DNA from: an uncultured Eubacteriales bacterium
GTDB lineage: Bacteria > Bacillota > Clostridia > Peptostreptococcales > Anaerovoracaceae
Direction of reading: 5' to 3'
DNA length: 37,428 nt
Assembly: GCA_902786355.1 (NCBI GenBank)
Contig: CADABZ010000017.1
Span: 1 to 37,428, forward strand
The position numbers were made by a program, and so were the translations under genes. Below the pieces are notes generated by a model. The model searched no databases. It was not told where the DNA came from and saw nothing but the letters and a program-made list of their open reading frames with translations. Below are positions 1-7,893 of this stretch, one piece after another. Positions within the stretch are counted from its first letter, which is position 1, and every line of letters starts with the position of its first letter.

Positions 1-26
1 GGTCTGCCAACCGCGTTTCCTATCTG

Positions 27-491
27 TTACTTCTTCTTTTTTCTGTAAGTTCTCGCTTCGGGGATACTTAACTGCTCCCCGAGCTTGTCCTCGTCAAGTT
101 GATGTTTAATATACTCCGCAATTCGGCTTGTGTTTTTTCCTGTTGTGTCAACGTAGTATCCTTTGCACCAGAATTCTCTGTTTCGATACTTATATTTCAG
201 ATCGCCGAATTGCTCATAGATCAGCGTACTGCTCTTACCTTTCAGATATCCCATGAATCCCGATACTGAGAACTTTGGTGGTATCTCGATCAACATATGC
301 ACATGGTCCGGGCAGACTTCCGCTTCTATGATATTTACACCTTTCCATTCACACAGTTGTCTTAAAATCTTTCCTATCGCCTCTCTCTTCTCTCCATAGA
401 AAACCTTTCTTCTATACTTAGGCGCAAATACTACATGATATTTGCAATTCCATTTTGAGTGGGATAAACTATGTATGTCATTTAGACCCAT
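27..491 (-). CDS. tnpA: IS200/IS605-family Y1 transposase TnpA
   Basis: This 154-residue protein is a single-strand DNA transposase, the usual full length for IS200 TnpA. The HUH metal-binding pair is visible as His63 and His65 in PDHVHM, and the nucleophile is most likely Tyr127 in RIAEYIKHQ, the same position as in the well-studied IS608 enzyme. The N-terminus (SHSKWNCKYHVVFAPKYRR) and GYYVDTTGKN are family hallmarks. The frame is intact, so the gene looks functional. Its ATG at 491 follows a very strong AGGAGGAGG site that is masked by an upstream complementary strand (see 492-555). No TnpB/RNA-guided nuclease gene accompanies it. Confidence 0.96.
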   Translation of the reverse strand: MGLNDIHSLSHSKWNCKYHVVFAPKYRRKVFYGEKREAIGKILRQLCEWKGVNIIEAEVCPDHVHMLIEIPPKFSVSGFMGYLKGKSSTLIYEQFGDLKYKYRNREFWCKGYYVDTTGKNTSRIAEYIKHQLDEDKLGEQLSIPEARTYRKKKK

Positions 492-555
492 GATCCTCCT
501 CCTTAGTTTGTTTGCAGTTGGCAGACCGCATTGACATTCTAAGGTTTGGAGGATT
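492..555 (-). promoter_or_regulatory. Ribosome-site-masking hairpin in the tnpA leader
   Basis: In the tnpA transcript the Shine-Dalgarno region (complement of 493-506) can pair with a segment just upstream (complement of 539-554). ATCCTCC at 493-499 faces GGAGGAT at 548-554, and CCTTAG at 501-506 faces CTAAGG at 539-544, giving 13 pairs with a small bulge. Sequestration of the tnpA ribosome site by the 5' leader is established for IS200 and keeps transposase low. The loop contains the 11-base sequence that is repeated inverted at 1-11. Confidence 0.8.
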
Positions 556-581
556 TCTGGTCAAACGCATAGCGTTCACGG

Positions 582-604
582 AACCCCGCGTCTAACGCGG
601 GGTT
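582..604 (+). repeat. Terminator-like palindrome beside the IS200 element
   Basis: A perfect 10-bp stem, AACCCCGCGT (582-591) and ACGCGGGGTT (595-604), closes on a 3-base loop and is followed on the plus strand by TTTT. It can act as a terminator on the plus strand and shields the IS element. A near copy in the same orientation, with the same trailing CTGWTAA, lies at 37300-37330 next to the group II intron. Confidence 0.75.
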
Positions 605-617
605 TTCTGATAACAAC

Positions 618-646
618 AAAAAAGCCCCGTTCATTTGAACGGGGCT
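618..646 (-). terminator. Rho-independent terminator of the hydCBA operon
   Basis: On the minus strand, about 50 bases past the hydA stop, an 8-bp-plus GC-rich stem (AGCCCCGTTC at 623-632 with GAACGGGGCT at 637-646) is followed by six T residues (complement of 618-623). Confidence 0.92.
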
Positions 647-695
647 CCATTAAGTATTCGTAATTACGGCAACGCCGTGATGATCGGTAGAAAAC

Positions 696-2456
696 TTATT
701 CGTGATCAGCATTCACCTTTCTGGCTACATAGCTTGTATGCAGTGTGTGGTGAGCCTTCTCGCTGCCATATGAGCCGAAGTACTCATCATAGATCTTCTT
801 GATGCTTGGATTCTCGTGAGATCTTCTCAGAGGTCTTGCATTATCAAGATCATAGAGGCCCTTAGCTCTTACTTCACGAACATCGATGAAGTTCTTGATC
901 TTGGATGGAACGATTGGCTGACCGCCGCCGTTTACGCATCCGCCCGGGCAAGCCATGATCTCGATGAATGTGTAATTCTTCTCGCCTGACTTGACCATCT
1001 CAAGAACCTTACGTGCGTTAGCAAGTCCGGAAGCTACAGCAACGCTTACTTCGAGGTCGCCTACCTTGTAGGAAGCTTCCTTAACGCCTTCTACGCCACG
1101 GACATCCTTGAACTCAAGGAGATCCTTGCCGAGTTCCTGACCTGTGATCCACTCAACAGCTGTTCTGAGAGCAGCTTCCATAACTCCGCCTGTTGCTCCG
1201 AAGATAACAGCAGCACCTGTGGATTCGCCCAGAGGATCATCATAGCCTTCATCAGGAAGGTTAACGAAGTCGATACCTGCTTCGCTGATCATTCTTCCGA
1301 GTTCTCTTGTAGTCAGAGCGTAGTCTACATCAGGAACTCCTGCTGCGGACTGATCATATCTGCCGCACTCGAACTTCTTAGCTGTACAAGGCATGATCGA
1401 TACAGAAACGATATCCTTAGGATCGATTCCCTTCTTCTCTGCGTAGTATGTCTTGACTACAGCACCGAACATCTGCTGCGGTGACTTGCAGGAAGATACA
1501 TTAGGAAGAAGTTCAGGATAGTAATGCTCGATGAACTTGATCCATCCTGGTGAGCAGGAAGTGATCATCGGCAGAACTCCGCCGTTTGTGACTCTTCCGA
1601 TCAGCTCGTTAGCTTCCTCAACGATAGTTAGGTCAGCTGAGAAGTTGGTGTCGAATACTGCGTCGAATCCGAGTCTTCTCATACCAGCAGCGAGCTTTCC
1701 TTCTACCTCAGTACCGATAGGCATTCCGAAGCATTCGCCGAGTCCTACTCTTACGGAAGGAGCTGCCTGAACTACTACGTGCTTGGTCGGGTCTGCGATC
1801 GCAGCCTTTACTGCTGCTGTGGAATCCTTCTCATGCAGAGCGCCAACCGGGCATGCTACGATACACTGACCGCAGTTTACGCAGGAAGTCTCTGCAAGAG
1901 GAAGTTCGAATGCACTGCTGATGTGTGTAGCAAATCCTCTGTCGTTAGCGCCGATAACTCCGACACTCTGATACTTCTCACATGCTGCAACGCATCTTCT
2001 GCAGAGGATACACTTATTATTGTCTCTTACTATTGAAGGAGATGAAGCATCGATAACGAACTCATTCTTGGAACCTTCATAGTAATCTGTCTTCTCAACT
2101 CCGTATCTCTTGCAGAGAGCCTGGAGTTCGCAGTTTGTACTTCTTACGCAGCCGAGGCAGTCCTGATCGTGATCGGACAGGATCAGCTGGAGAGTTTTAC
2201 GTCTGTAGTCCTTGATCTTCTCAGTATTGGTATGAGCAACCATACCGTCTGTACAAGGATATACGCAGGCAGCAACGAGAGCTCTGGCTCCTTCTACCTC
2301 ACATACGCACATTCTGCAGGCACCGATCTCATTGATGTCTCTCAGATAGCACAGTGTAGGTACGTCGATGCCGGCCTTGTGGGCTGCATCCAGTAAGGTG
2401 GAACCTTCTGGTACAGTAACCGTAATATTATCAACTGTTACTTTGATATCTGCCAT
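696..2456 (-). CDS. hydA: [FeFe] hydrogenase catalytic subunit HydA, electron-bifurcating type (group A3-like)
   Basis: HydA makes or consumes H2 at the H-cluster and, with HydB and HydC, couples ferredoxin and NADH oxidation to H2 formation in the cytoplasm. From the N-terminus there is a [2Fe-2S] domain (Cys36, 47, 50, 64), a His-Cys [4Fe-4S] segment (HDQDCLGCVRSTNC), two ferredoxin clusters (CILCRRCVAAC and CVNCGQCIVACPVGA), then the H-cluster motifs TSCSPGW, MPCTAKKFE and MACPGGCVNGGG. The C-terminal SHENP and LHTSY elements are typical of trimeric enzymes. The first H-cluster motif has Ser where CpI-type enzymes have a second Cys. The ATG at 2456 (MADIKVTV) was chosen because GGAGGTGAG precedes it; a longer frame from 2531 would overlap hydB. 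The product is 586 residues. Confidence 0.96.
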   Translation of the reverse strand: MADIKVTVDNITVTVPEGSTLLDAAHKAGIDVPTLCYLRDINEIGACRMCVCEVEGARALVAACVYPCTDGMVAHTNTEKIKDYRRKTLQLILSDHDQDCLGCVRSTNCELQALCKRYGVEKTDYYEGSKNEFVIDASSPSIVRDNNKCILCRRCVAACEKYQSVGVIGANDRGFATHISSAFELPLAETSCVNCGQCIVACPVGALHEKDSTAAVKAAIADPTKHVVVQAAPSVRVGLGECFGMPIGTEVEGKLAAGMRRLGFDAVFDTNFSADLTIVEEANELIGRVTNGGVLPMITSCSPGWIKFIEHYYPELLPNVSSCKSPQQMFGAVVKTYYAEKKGIDPKDIVSVSIMPCTAKKFECGRYDQSAAGVPDVDYALTTRELGRMISEAGIDFVNLPDEGYDDPLGESTGAAVIFGATGGVMEAALRTAVEWITGQELGKDLLEFKDVRGVEGVKEASYKVGDLEVSVAVASGLANARKVLEMVKSGEKNYTFIEIMACPGGCVNGGGQPIVPSKIKNFIDVREVRAKGLYDLDNARPLRRSHENPSIKKIYDEYFGSYGSEKAHHTLHTSYVARKVNADHE

Positions 2457-2470
2457 AGTTCTCACCTCCA

Positions 2471-4348
2471 CTACTTTCTGCTTACCGCACCGAATGCGCA
2501 GTTGTCCATGCAGGCACCGCACTTGATGCACTTCGATGTATCGATAACGTGTGGCTGCTTAACTGCACCGGAGATAGCTCCAACCGGACAGTTGCGTGCG
2601 CACTTTGTGCAGCCCTTGCACTTCTCTGGATCGATCTCGTAGTTGAGGAGAGCCTTGCAGACGCCTGCAGGACACTTCTTGTCTACGATATGAGCGATGT
2701 ACTCATCCTTGAAGTGCTCAAGAGTTGACAGAATCGGGTTAGGAGCAGTCTGACCAAGTCCGCACAGAGCGTTAGCCTGGATATAGTGAGCAAGCTCATC
2801 CAGCTTGTCAAGGTCTTCGAGTTCTCCTCTGCCCGCTGAGATCTTCTCAAGGATCTCAAGCATACGCTTAGTACCGATACGGCAAGGTGTGCACTTACCG
2901 CAGGATTCGCTTACTGTGAATCCGAGGTAGAACTTAGCGATATCTACCATGCAGTTGTCCTCATCGAGTACGATCATTCCGCCCGATCCCATCATGGAAC
3001 CGATAGCCTTGAGTGATTCATAATCGATAGGTACATCATATGACTTAGCCGGGATGCATCCGCCGGAAGGTCCGCCTGTCTGAGCAGCCTTGAACTTCTT
3101 TCCGTTTGGAACTCCGCCGCCGATCTCTTCTACTACCTCTCTGAGGGTAGTTCCCATAGGAACCTCTACAAGACCAGTGTTGTTGACCTTGCCGCCGAGA
3201 GCGAATACCTTGGTTCCCTTGGATGTCTCTGTACCATACTGATTGAACCAGTCAGCACCGTTCAGTATGATCTGAGGAATGTTTGCATATGTCTCTACAT
3301 TGTTGAGAACTGTAGGCGACTCAAAGAGTCCCTTTACAGCAGGGAACGGAGGACGTGGATGCGGCTCACCTCTGTTACCCTCGATCGAGGTCATCAGAGC
3401 TGTTTCCTCACCACATACGAATGCGCCTGCACCGAGTCTCAGATCAATGTCAAAGTCGAATCCTGATCCGAAGATGTTTTTGCCGAGTACGCCGTAATCT
3501 CTTGCCTGATCGAGAGCGATCTTCAGTCTGTCTACAGCGATAGGATACTCAGCTCTTACATAAATGTAACCCTGATTAGCACCGATAGCATAGCCTGCGA
3601 TAGCCATAGCTTCGAGTATAGCGTGCGGGTCACCTTCGAGGATGGAACGATCCATGAATGCGCCCGGGTCACCTTCGTCGGCGTTACATGCTACATACTT
3701 CTGAACTTCGCCTCTCTTGCCTGCAGCGAAGAGCCATTTCTTTCCTGTAGGGAATCCTGCGCCGCCGCGGCCTCTGAGTCCGGAATCAAGAACAGTCTGA
3801 ATAACTTCATCCGGAGTCATTTCGAGAAGTGCTTTTGCAAGAGCCTGATAACCATCTCTTGCTACATACTCATCGATGTCCTCAGGATTGATCTTACCGC
3901 AGTTCCTGAGAGCCAGTCTGAGCTGATTATTATAGAAAGCAGAATCAACGTAGTGGATCTTCTCACCGTTAGTGAGCTCTTCTACCATGAGGTATTCATC
4001 AACAGGTGTTCCGCCGAGGATATGCTCATTGAAGATGCGCTCTACCATGTCGACCTGGACTTCCTGATAGAATACATTGCCAGGATGTACTACCATGATA
4101 GGTCCCTTGGCACAGAGGCCCTGGCATCCTGTCTGAATAATTTCGATTTCATCCTTCTTGCCGGCAGCATCGATAAGCTTCTTAAGCTCTTCCATGATGT
4201 CCCAGCTGTGGTTAGAAGTACAACCAGTACCGCCGCAAACGAGGATGTAGGTCTTAACTGCAGCTTCTGCTGTATCAGGATTGAATCTGATTTCTATCTG
4301 ACCTTGCTTAGCTGCCTGAATATCTTTCAGTTCCTGAAGTGATTTCAT
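2471..4348 (-). CDS. hydB: Bifurcating hydrogenase subunit HydB, NuoF-like NADH/FMN protein
   Basis: This 625-residue flavoprotein carries the FMN and NAD(H) site of the HydABC complex. An N-terminal thioredoxin-like [2Fe-2S] domain has Cys38, 43, 75 and 79. The NuoF-type core follows with GLRGRGGAGFPTGKKW (NADH site, about 190-205) and CGEETALMTSIEG, then an SLBB-like segment and the NuoF [4Fe-4S] motif ESCGKCTPCRIGT near 480. The C-terminus adds two ferredoxin clusters (CKGCTKCARNCPVG and CIKCGACMDNC). That architecture is diagnostic of HydB rather than respiratory NuoF. A GGAGGTG site sits 7 bases before the ATG; 21 bases separate it from hydC and 14 from hydA. Confidence 0.96.
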   Translation of the reverse strand: MKSLQELKDIQAAKQGQIEIRFNPDTAEAAVKTYILVCGGTGCTSNHSWDIMEELKKLIDAAGKKDEIEIIQTGCQGLCAKGPIMVVHPGNVFYQEVQVDMVERIFNEHILGGTPVDEYLMVEELTNGEKIHYVDSAFYNNQLRLALRNCGKINPEDIDEYVARDGYQALAKALLEMTPDEVIQTVLDSGLRGRGGAGFPTGKKWLFAAGKRGEVQKYVACNADEGDPGAFMDRSILEGDPHAILEAMAIAGYAIGANQGYIYVRAEYPIAVDRLKIALDQARDYGVLGKNIFGSGFDFDIDLRLGAGAFVCGEETALMTSIEGNRGEPHPRPPFPAVKGLFESPTVLNNVETYANIPQIILNGADWFNQYGTETSKGTKVFALGGKVNNTGLVEVPMGTTLREVVEEIGGGVPNGKKFKAAQTGGPSGGCIPAKSYDVPIDYESLKAIGSMMGSGGMIVLDEDNCMVDIAKFYLGFTVSESCGKCTPCRIGTKRMLEILEKISAGRGELEDLDKLDELAHYIQANALCGLGQTAPNPILSTLEHFKDEYIAHIVDKKCPAGVCKALLNYEIDPEKCKGCTKCARNCPVGAISGAVKQPHVIDTSKCIKCGACMDNCAFGAVSRK

Positions 4349-4369
4349 TGCTTACACCTCCACTATGCG

Positions 4370-4858
4370 TTACTCGTATTTAGCAAGTATGCCGGCTACT
4401 CTGTCCGGTGTCAGCTTGCCATATACATCTCCACCAACGATCATAACAGGTGCAAGTCCACATGCTCCTACACAACGGCATACTTCGATAGAGAACTTGC
4501 CGTCAGGAGTGCAACCGCCATCTTCAATACCAAGGCATTTTTCGACCTCTTCAAGAATAGCGCCGGAGCCCTTGACGTAGCATGCTGTACCAAGACATAC
4601 TGCAACGACATACTTGCCCTTTGGCGACATCGAAAACTGCGCATAGAAAGTAGCTACACCATAGATCTTTTCGATTGGAATACCCGTCTCATCAGAAATG
4701 ATCTTCTGCACCTGATAAGGGAGATATCCGTAGATTTCCTGTGCCTCCTGCATGATAGGCATCAAGGCACCCTTCTGTCCCTTATACTTTGCGATCACTT
4801 CAAGCAGTTTGGCTTCCTGTTCCTTAGTTCCTTTAAAAGGAACGCTCGATACTTTCAT
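4370..4858 (-). CDS. hydC: Bifurcating hydrogenase subunit HydC, NuoE-like [2Fe-2S] protein
   Basis: This is the small thioredoxin-like [2Fe-2S] subunit of the HydABC complex, 162 residues. The four cluster cysteines are in CLGTACYVKG and CRCVGACGLAPVM, with the NuoE-type N-terminal helical part ahead of them. It is the first gene of hydCBA. The ATG at 4858 (MKVSSVPF) was chosen because AAGGAGG lies 9 bases upstream; a TTG eight codons earlier would itself overlap that ribosome site. The leader upstream is long, about 260 bases if the Rex-linked promoter at 5128-5156 is used. Confidence 0.95.
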   Translation of the reverse strand: MKVSSVPFKGTKEQEAKLLEVIAKYKGQKGALMPIMQEAQEIYGYLPYQVQKIISDETGIPIEKIYGVATFYAQFSMSPKGKYVVAVCLGTACYVKGSGAILEEVEKCLGIEDGGCTPDGKFSIEVCRCVGACGLAPVMIVGGDVYGKLTPDRVAGILAKYE

Positions 4859-5127
4859 CTGCTCGATCCTCCTTAAAACCAAATGAAAACGCTTACAATA
4901 TCAATCCCGACATAAGATTCTGTTAGAACATTTTCTTCTGTCAGAACAAACAAAATCACCTGACATCTGCGTCTGTCCGGGTACCCCTACTACCGATTAT
5001 CCGCATCTGTCCGCACACTTGTACAAATCAATTATACGTGGAAGTCATTTTATCAGCAACAATTGATAATTAAAGTACAAGAGCGGGTACAATACTGGCT
5101 GTTACTCAGCAATCAATATCTGTACAC

Positions 5128-5167
5128 ATAGTATCACATATTGGACACTTTGTTAACAGAATAACAA
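5128..5167 (-). promoter_or_regulatory. hydCBA promoter overlapped by a Rex-like operator
   Basis: TTGTTAACAGAATAACAA at 5150-5167 matches the Rex consensus TTGTTAA-N4-TTAACAA at all but one position. On the minus strand a -35 TTAACA (5151-5156) lies inside it, followed after exactly 17 bases by an extended -10 TGA-TACTAT (hexamer 5128-5133). Rex is the NADH/NAD+-sensing repressor of fermentation and hydrogenase genes in Bacillota. Binding here would block RNA polymerase until NADH rises. The rex gene is not in the window. Confidence 0.8.
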
Positions 5168-5233
5168 TTTTACTCTCAATTTTCCTTCTAATTTTTTGTA
5201 CATTTTACGTACATAACAATTTTTCTCCATCTG

Positions 5234-5242
5234 TGGTATACT
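5234..5242 (+). promoter_or_regulatory. Extended -10 promoter for the S66 carboxypeptidase gene
   Basis: TGG-TATACT is an extended -10 element with no good -35 at 17 bases (only TAACAA). It would start transcription about 110 bases before the gene at 5360. Confidence 0.5.
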
Positions 5243-5359
5243 TATCCGGCATATTCGTCTGATCTGTATATTGAATTATTCAATATCTGACTTTTCCAGG
5301 CCTGATATTCACAATACAGGTCAGCTGAATACGTTAATCAATTATCATGGAGGCTAATA

Positions 5360-6382
5360 ATGATCTACCCTGAATTCCCGGAATATGAAGATGTGATCGG
5401 CATATGTGCTCCAAGTGCAGGTGTCGGATCAAAGGAAGAATCATTTGATCTTTCCCTCGAAGTTCTTGCTGATGAAGGCTTCAATATCTATGAGACTGAC
5501 AGTGTCAGAAATGATGATGTCCCTTCCGCACCGGCAAGGATTCGCGGCGAAGAATTCAATTCACTTTTTGAAGATGACGATATAGCCATGGTCATGAGCG
5601 CTTCGGGCGGTGACTTTAATGTCGAGATGCTGCCATACATCGATCAGGAACTTGTCGCTTCTCATCCAAAATGGTTCTCGGGCTATTCAGATCCTACAGC
5701 CATCGAGATACTGATGACAACGAAGCTGGATATCGCGACTATATACGGAGTTAACGCCGGTGCATGGGACTGGAGGCCTCTCCATGATTTTCAGACCTAT
5801 GCCCTTGATCTTCTTCACGGTGTCATCGAGCCTCAGTATTCATATGATCTATACTCATCTGGCGGATTTGATGAAGAAACAGGCTCGTATATCATGGATA
5901 CACCAGTTGAATGGGTCCTCCTTCAGCCAGAGGATGGCGGACTTGAGGAATCTGATCAGCTGCTGGATGTTACAGGCCGTCTTATAGGAGGATGCACCGA
6001 TGTCCTTGACTGGATGATAGGTACTCCTTATGAAGATCTTAAAGGATTTGCAGAGCGCTACAGCGAGGATGGGCTGATCTGGTTCTTCGATACCTTCGAA
6101 CTGACTCCAATGGGTCTGATGTATTCTATGAACAGAATGAAGCTCATGGGACTCTTCGACAATGCCCGCGCAGTTGTATTCGGGCGTGTATGCTTCACAG
6201 GAGATGCTGATGACATCGATTACCTATCTCTTCTTGAGAGAGTCTTCGGAGAACTCGATGTTCCTGTTATCTGGAACGCCGACATCGGACACACAAAACC
6301 TTCAATGACTCTTATCAACGGAAGCTTCGCTCATCTGCAGGTGCAGAACGGCAGAGCAGAGCTCGAAATGGAGCTCCTGTAA
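5360..6382 (+). CDS. S66-family serine carboxypeptidase (LD-carboxypeptidase / MccF-like)
   Basis: S66 enzymes either trim the terminal D-Ala from murein tetrapeptides (LdcA) or inactivate microcin-C-type aminoacyl nucleotides (MccF). The protein has 340 residues, near MccF length. The nucleophile elbow is GYSDPTA with Ser110, and the other triad members fit Glu247 (DTFELTP) and His311 (IGHTKPS), the spacing of the MccF triad. The N-terminal ICAPSAG is also typical. There is no signal peptide, so it acts in the cytoplasm. GGAGG precedes the ATG. The long insert at 160-205 is closer to MccF-like proteins than to LdcA, so muropeptide recycling is only one option. Confidence 0.88.
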   Translation: MIYPEFPEYEDVIGICAPSAGVGSKEESFDLSLEVLADEGFNIYETDSVRNDDVPSAPARIRGEEFNSLFEDDDIAMVMSASGGDFNVEMLPYIDQELVASHPKWFSGYSDPTAIEILMTTKLDIATIYGVNAGAWDWRPLHDFQTYALDLLHGVIEPQYSYDLYSSGGFDEETGSYIMDTPVEWVLLQPEDGGLEESDQLLDVTGRLIGGCTDVLDWMIGTPYEDLKGFAERYSEDGLIWFFDTFELTPMGLMYSMNRMKLMGLFDNARAVVFGRVCFTGDADDIDYLSLLERVFGELDVPVIWNADIGHTKPSMTLINGSFAHLQVQNGRAELEMELL

Positions 6383-6390
6383 TTGATAAC

Positions 6391-6424
6391 AAAAGGCGGC
6401 AGGTTTTACGACCAGCCGCCTTTT
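6391..6424. terminator. Bidirectional terminator between convergent genes
   Basis: AAAAGGCGGC (6391-6400) and GCCGCCTTTT (6415-6424) form a 10-bp stem with a 14-base loop. It can end the S66 gene on the plus strand and the M18 gene on the minus strand. Confidence 0.9.
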
Positions 6425-6446
6425 AACATGTTTTCGATTATTCTCT

Positions 6447-7850
6447 TTATCTGTTGATTCCTGTCATCTCTGCAAGGAATACCTTATAGGCTTTTACTGC
6501 CTCATAGACATCAGCCTTGCTCGATACTTCCATTGGAGCGTGCATGCACAGGATCGGAAGTCCGCAGTCTATGACTTCCATTCCCAGATTAGCCATGATA
6601 AATGCGATCGTTCCGCCTCCGCCTATATCGATCTTGCCGAGCTCTGCTGTGTGGAATGATACGTTATTTCTGTCAAGAATGTTGCGGATCGCTGCTATGA
6701 ACTCAGGGTTAGCATCGTTTGATCCGACCTTGCCCGCTTTACCTGTATACTTGTTGAATACAACGCCCTTTCCGAGATATGCTGCATTCTTTCCTTCAAA
6801 TACATCAGCATACAGCGGATCGAATCCCGCACTGACATCTGATGACAGCATGGTTGAATTTGCAAGAGTTCTGCGAACCGAGATCGCGTCATTGTGGCCC
6901 ATGAGTGCAAGAACTTCTGCAGTCTTGTTCTCGAAGAATCTTGACTGCATTCCGCTTGCACCAACGCTTCCAATCTCTTCCTTATCTACAAGCAGGCAGC
7001 ATGCTGTTCTCTTAACTGACTCTGTCTCGAGCATAGCGAAAAGTGATGTGAATGCGCAGATCCTGTCATCCTGGCCATACCCGAGGATCATGCTTCTGTC
7101 AAGGCCAAGTTCTCTCGCCTTTCCTGCAGGAATTATCTCAAGTTCAGCTGAAATAAAGTCTTCTTCTTCGATCCCGTACTTGTCACTGAGTACCTTCAGA
7201 ATATTGGCGCTAATGCGGTCTTTCTGATCCTCGCTGTCTGTGGCAAGCGGCTCAGAGCCGATGAGAAGATCCAGATTCTCTCCTTCTATGATCTTTGGTG
7301 CCGGCTTTTCCATCTGCGGTGCGCCAAGATGAGGAAGTATATCTGTAATCGTGAATACAGGCTCATCAGGATTCTCACCTATGCAGACATTGACCTTAGT
7401 GCCGTCTTTTCTGACAACGACTCCATGAATAGCAAGAGGGATCGTTACCCACTGATACTTCTTGATACCGCCGTAATAGTGAGCATCAAGATAAGCGAAT
7501 CCTGTATTCTCATATAAAGGATTCTGCTTTACATCGATACGAGGAGAGTCAACATGTGCACCGAGGATGTTCATGCCGTCCTCGATCGGATCTGTTCCGA
7601 TGTTATAGAGCGCCATCGTCTTCTCGTTATAAACTGCATATACTTTATCTCCTGCAGAAAGCTTTCCACCCTCTGCGATCACAGTATTGATGTTTTTGAA
7701 GCCGGCAGCTTCAGCCATAGATGCGGCACGTCTGATACATTCACGCTCAGTCTTGCATGAGCTGATGCATTCCATATACTTCGCAGCAGTCTGTTCCATT
7801 GCAGTTTTGTCATCTGCCGAAAACTTCTCCCAAATGTATTTCCTTTCCAT
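6447..7850 (-). CDS. M18-family zinc aminopeptidase
   Basis: M18 enzymes are cytoplasmic dinuclear-zinc aminopeptidases that form large tetrahedral oligomers and release N-terminal, often acidic, residues. The metal site is visible: His99 and Asp101 in LGAHVDSPRID, the Glu pair in DKEEIGSVGASG, an Asp in DVSAGFDPLYADV, and His437 in CMHAPMEVSSKAD. At 467 residues it matches the bacterial 'aminopeptidase 1' branch. AAAGGAT precedes the ATG with about 8 bases of spacing. It appears to be a single-gene unit flanked by a terminator and a structured gap. Confidence 0.94.
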   Translation of the reverse strand: MERKYIWEKFSADDKTAMEQTAAKYMECISSCKTERECIRRAASMAEAAGFKNINTVIAEGGKLSAGDKVYAVYNEKTMALYNIGTDPIEDGMNILGAHVDSPRIDVKQNPLYENTGFAYLDAHYYGGIKKYQWVTIPLAIHGVVVRKDGTKVNVCIGENPDEPVFTITDILPHLGAPQMEKPAPKIIEGENLDLLIGSEPLATDSEDQKDRISANILKVLSDKYGIEEEDFISAELEIIPAGKARELGLDRSMILGYGQDDRICAFTSLFAMLETESVKRTACCLLVDKEEIGSVGASGMQSRFFENKTAEVLALMGHNDAISVRRTLANSTMLSSDVSAGFDPLYADVFEGKNAAYLGKGVVFNKYTGKAGKVGSNDANPEFIAAIRNILDRNNVSFHTAELGKIDIGGGGTIAFIMANLGMEVIDCGLPILCMHAPMEVSSKADVYEAVKAYKVFLAEMTGINR

Positions 7851-7893
7851 CTTAGCTATCCTTTCATAGATAATCCTGTGTTGAAATAAGTTT

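Larger units (their letters stand above)
1..580 (-). mobile_element. IS200-type insertion sequence (IS200/IS605 family), outer ends uncertain
   Basis: A single tnpA gene of the HUH/Y1 type with no tnpB beside it marks an IS200-like element. The upstream side (492-580) holds the structured leader typical of IS200 left ends. The other side is only 26 bases before the window begins, so the right end may be incomplete. An 11-base sequence at 1-11 (GGTCTGCCAAC) recurs inverted at 517-527. The exact tips cannot be fixed from one copy, because these elements leave no target duplication and have no terminal inverted repeats. Confidence 0.8.
4859..5359. other. Intergenic control region between hydC and the divergent S66 gene
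   Basis: This 500-base AT-rich gap holds no credible gene. It contains the Rex-linked hyd promoter (5128-5167), a second possible leftward promoter with a perfect -10 (ATTATA at 5031-5036, read TATAAT on the minus strand) but a weak -35 17 bases away, and a rightward extended -10 at 5234-5242. A CTGTC-rich stretch at about 4950-5013 in the hyd leader (CTGACATCTG, GTCTGTCCGG, CATCTGTCCGC) has no assigned role. Confidence 0.6.

Noticed and set aside
2457-2531. Longer hydA start adding 25 residues
   Set aside because: It would overlap hydB by 61 bases and lacks a good ribosome site, while GGAGGTGAG sits correctly before 2456.
3623-4342. 239-residue open frame on the plus strand
   Set aside because: It is antisense to hydB, whose domains are unmistakable. 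The plus-strand frame has no family resemblance and no ribosome site.
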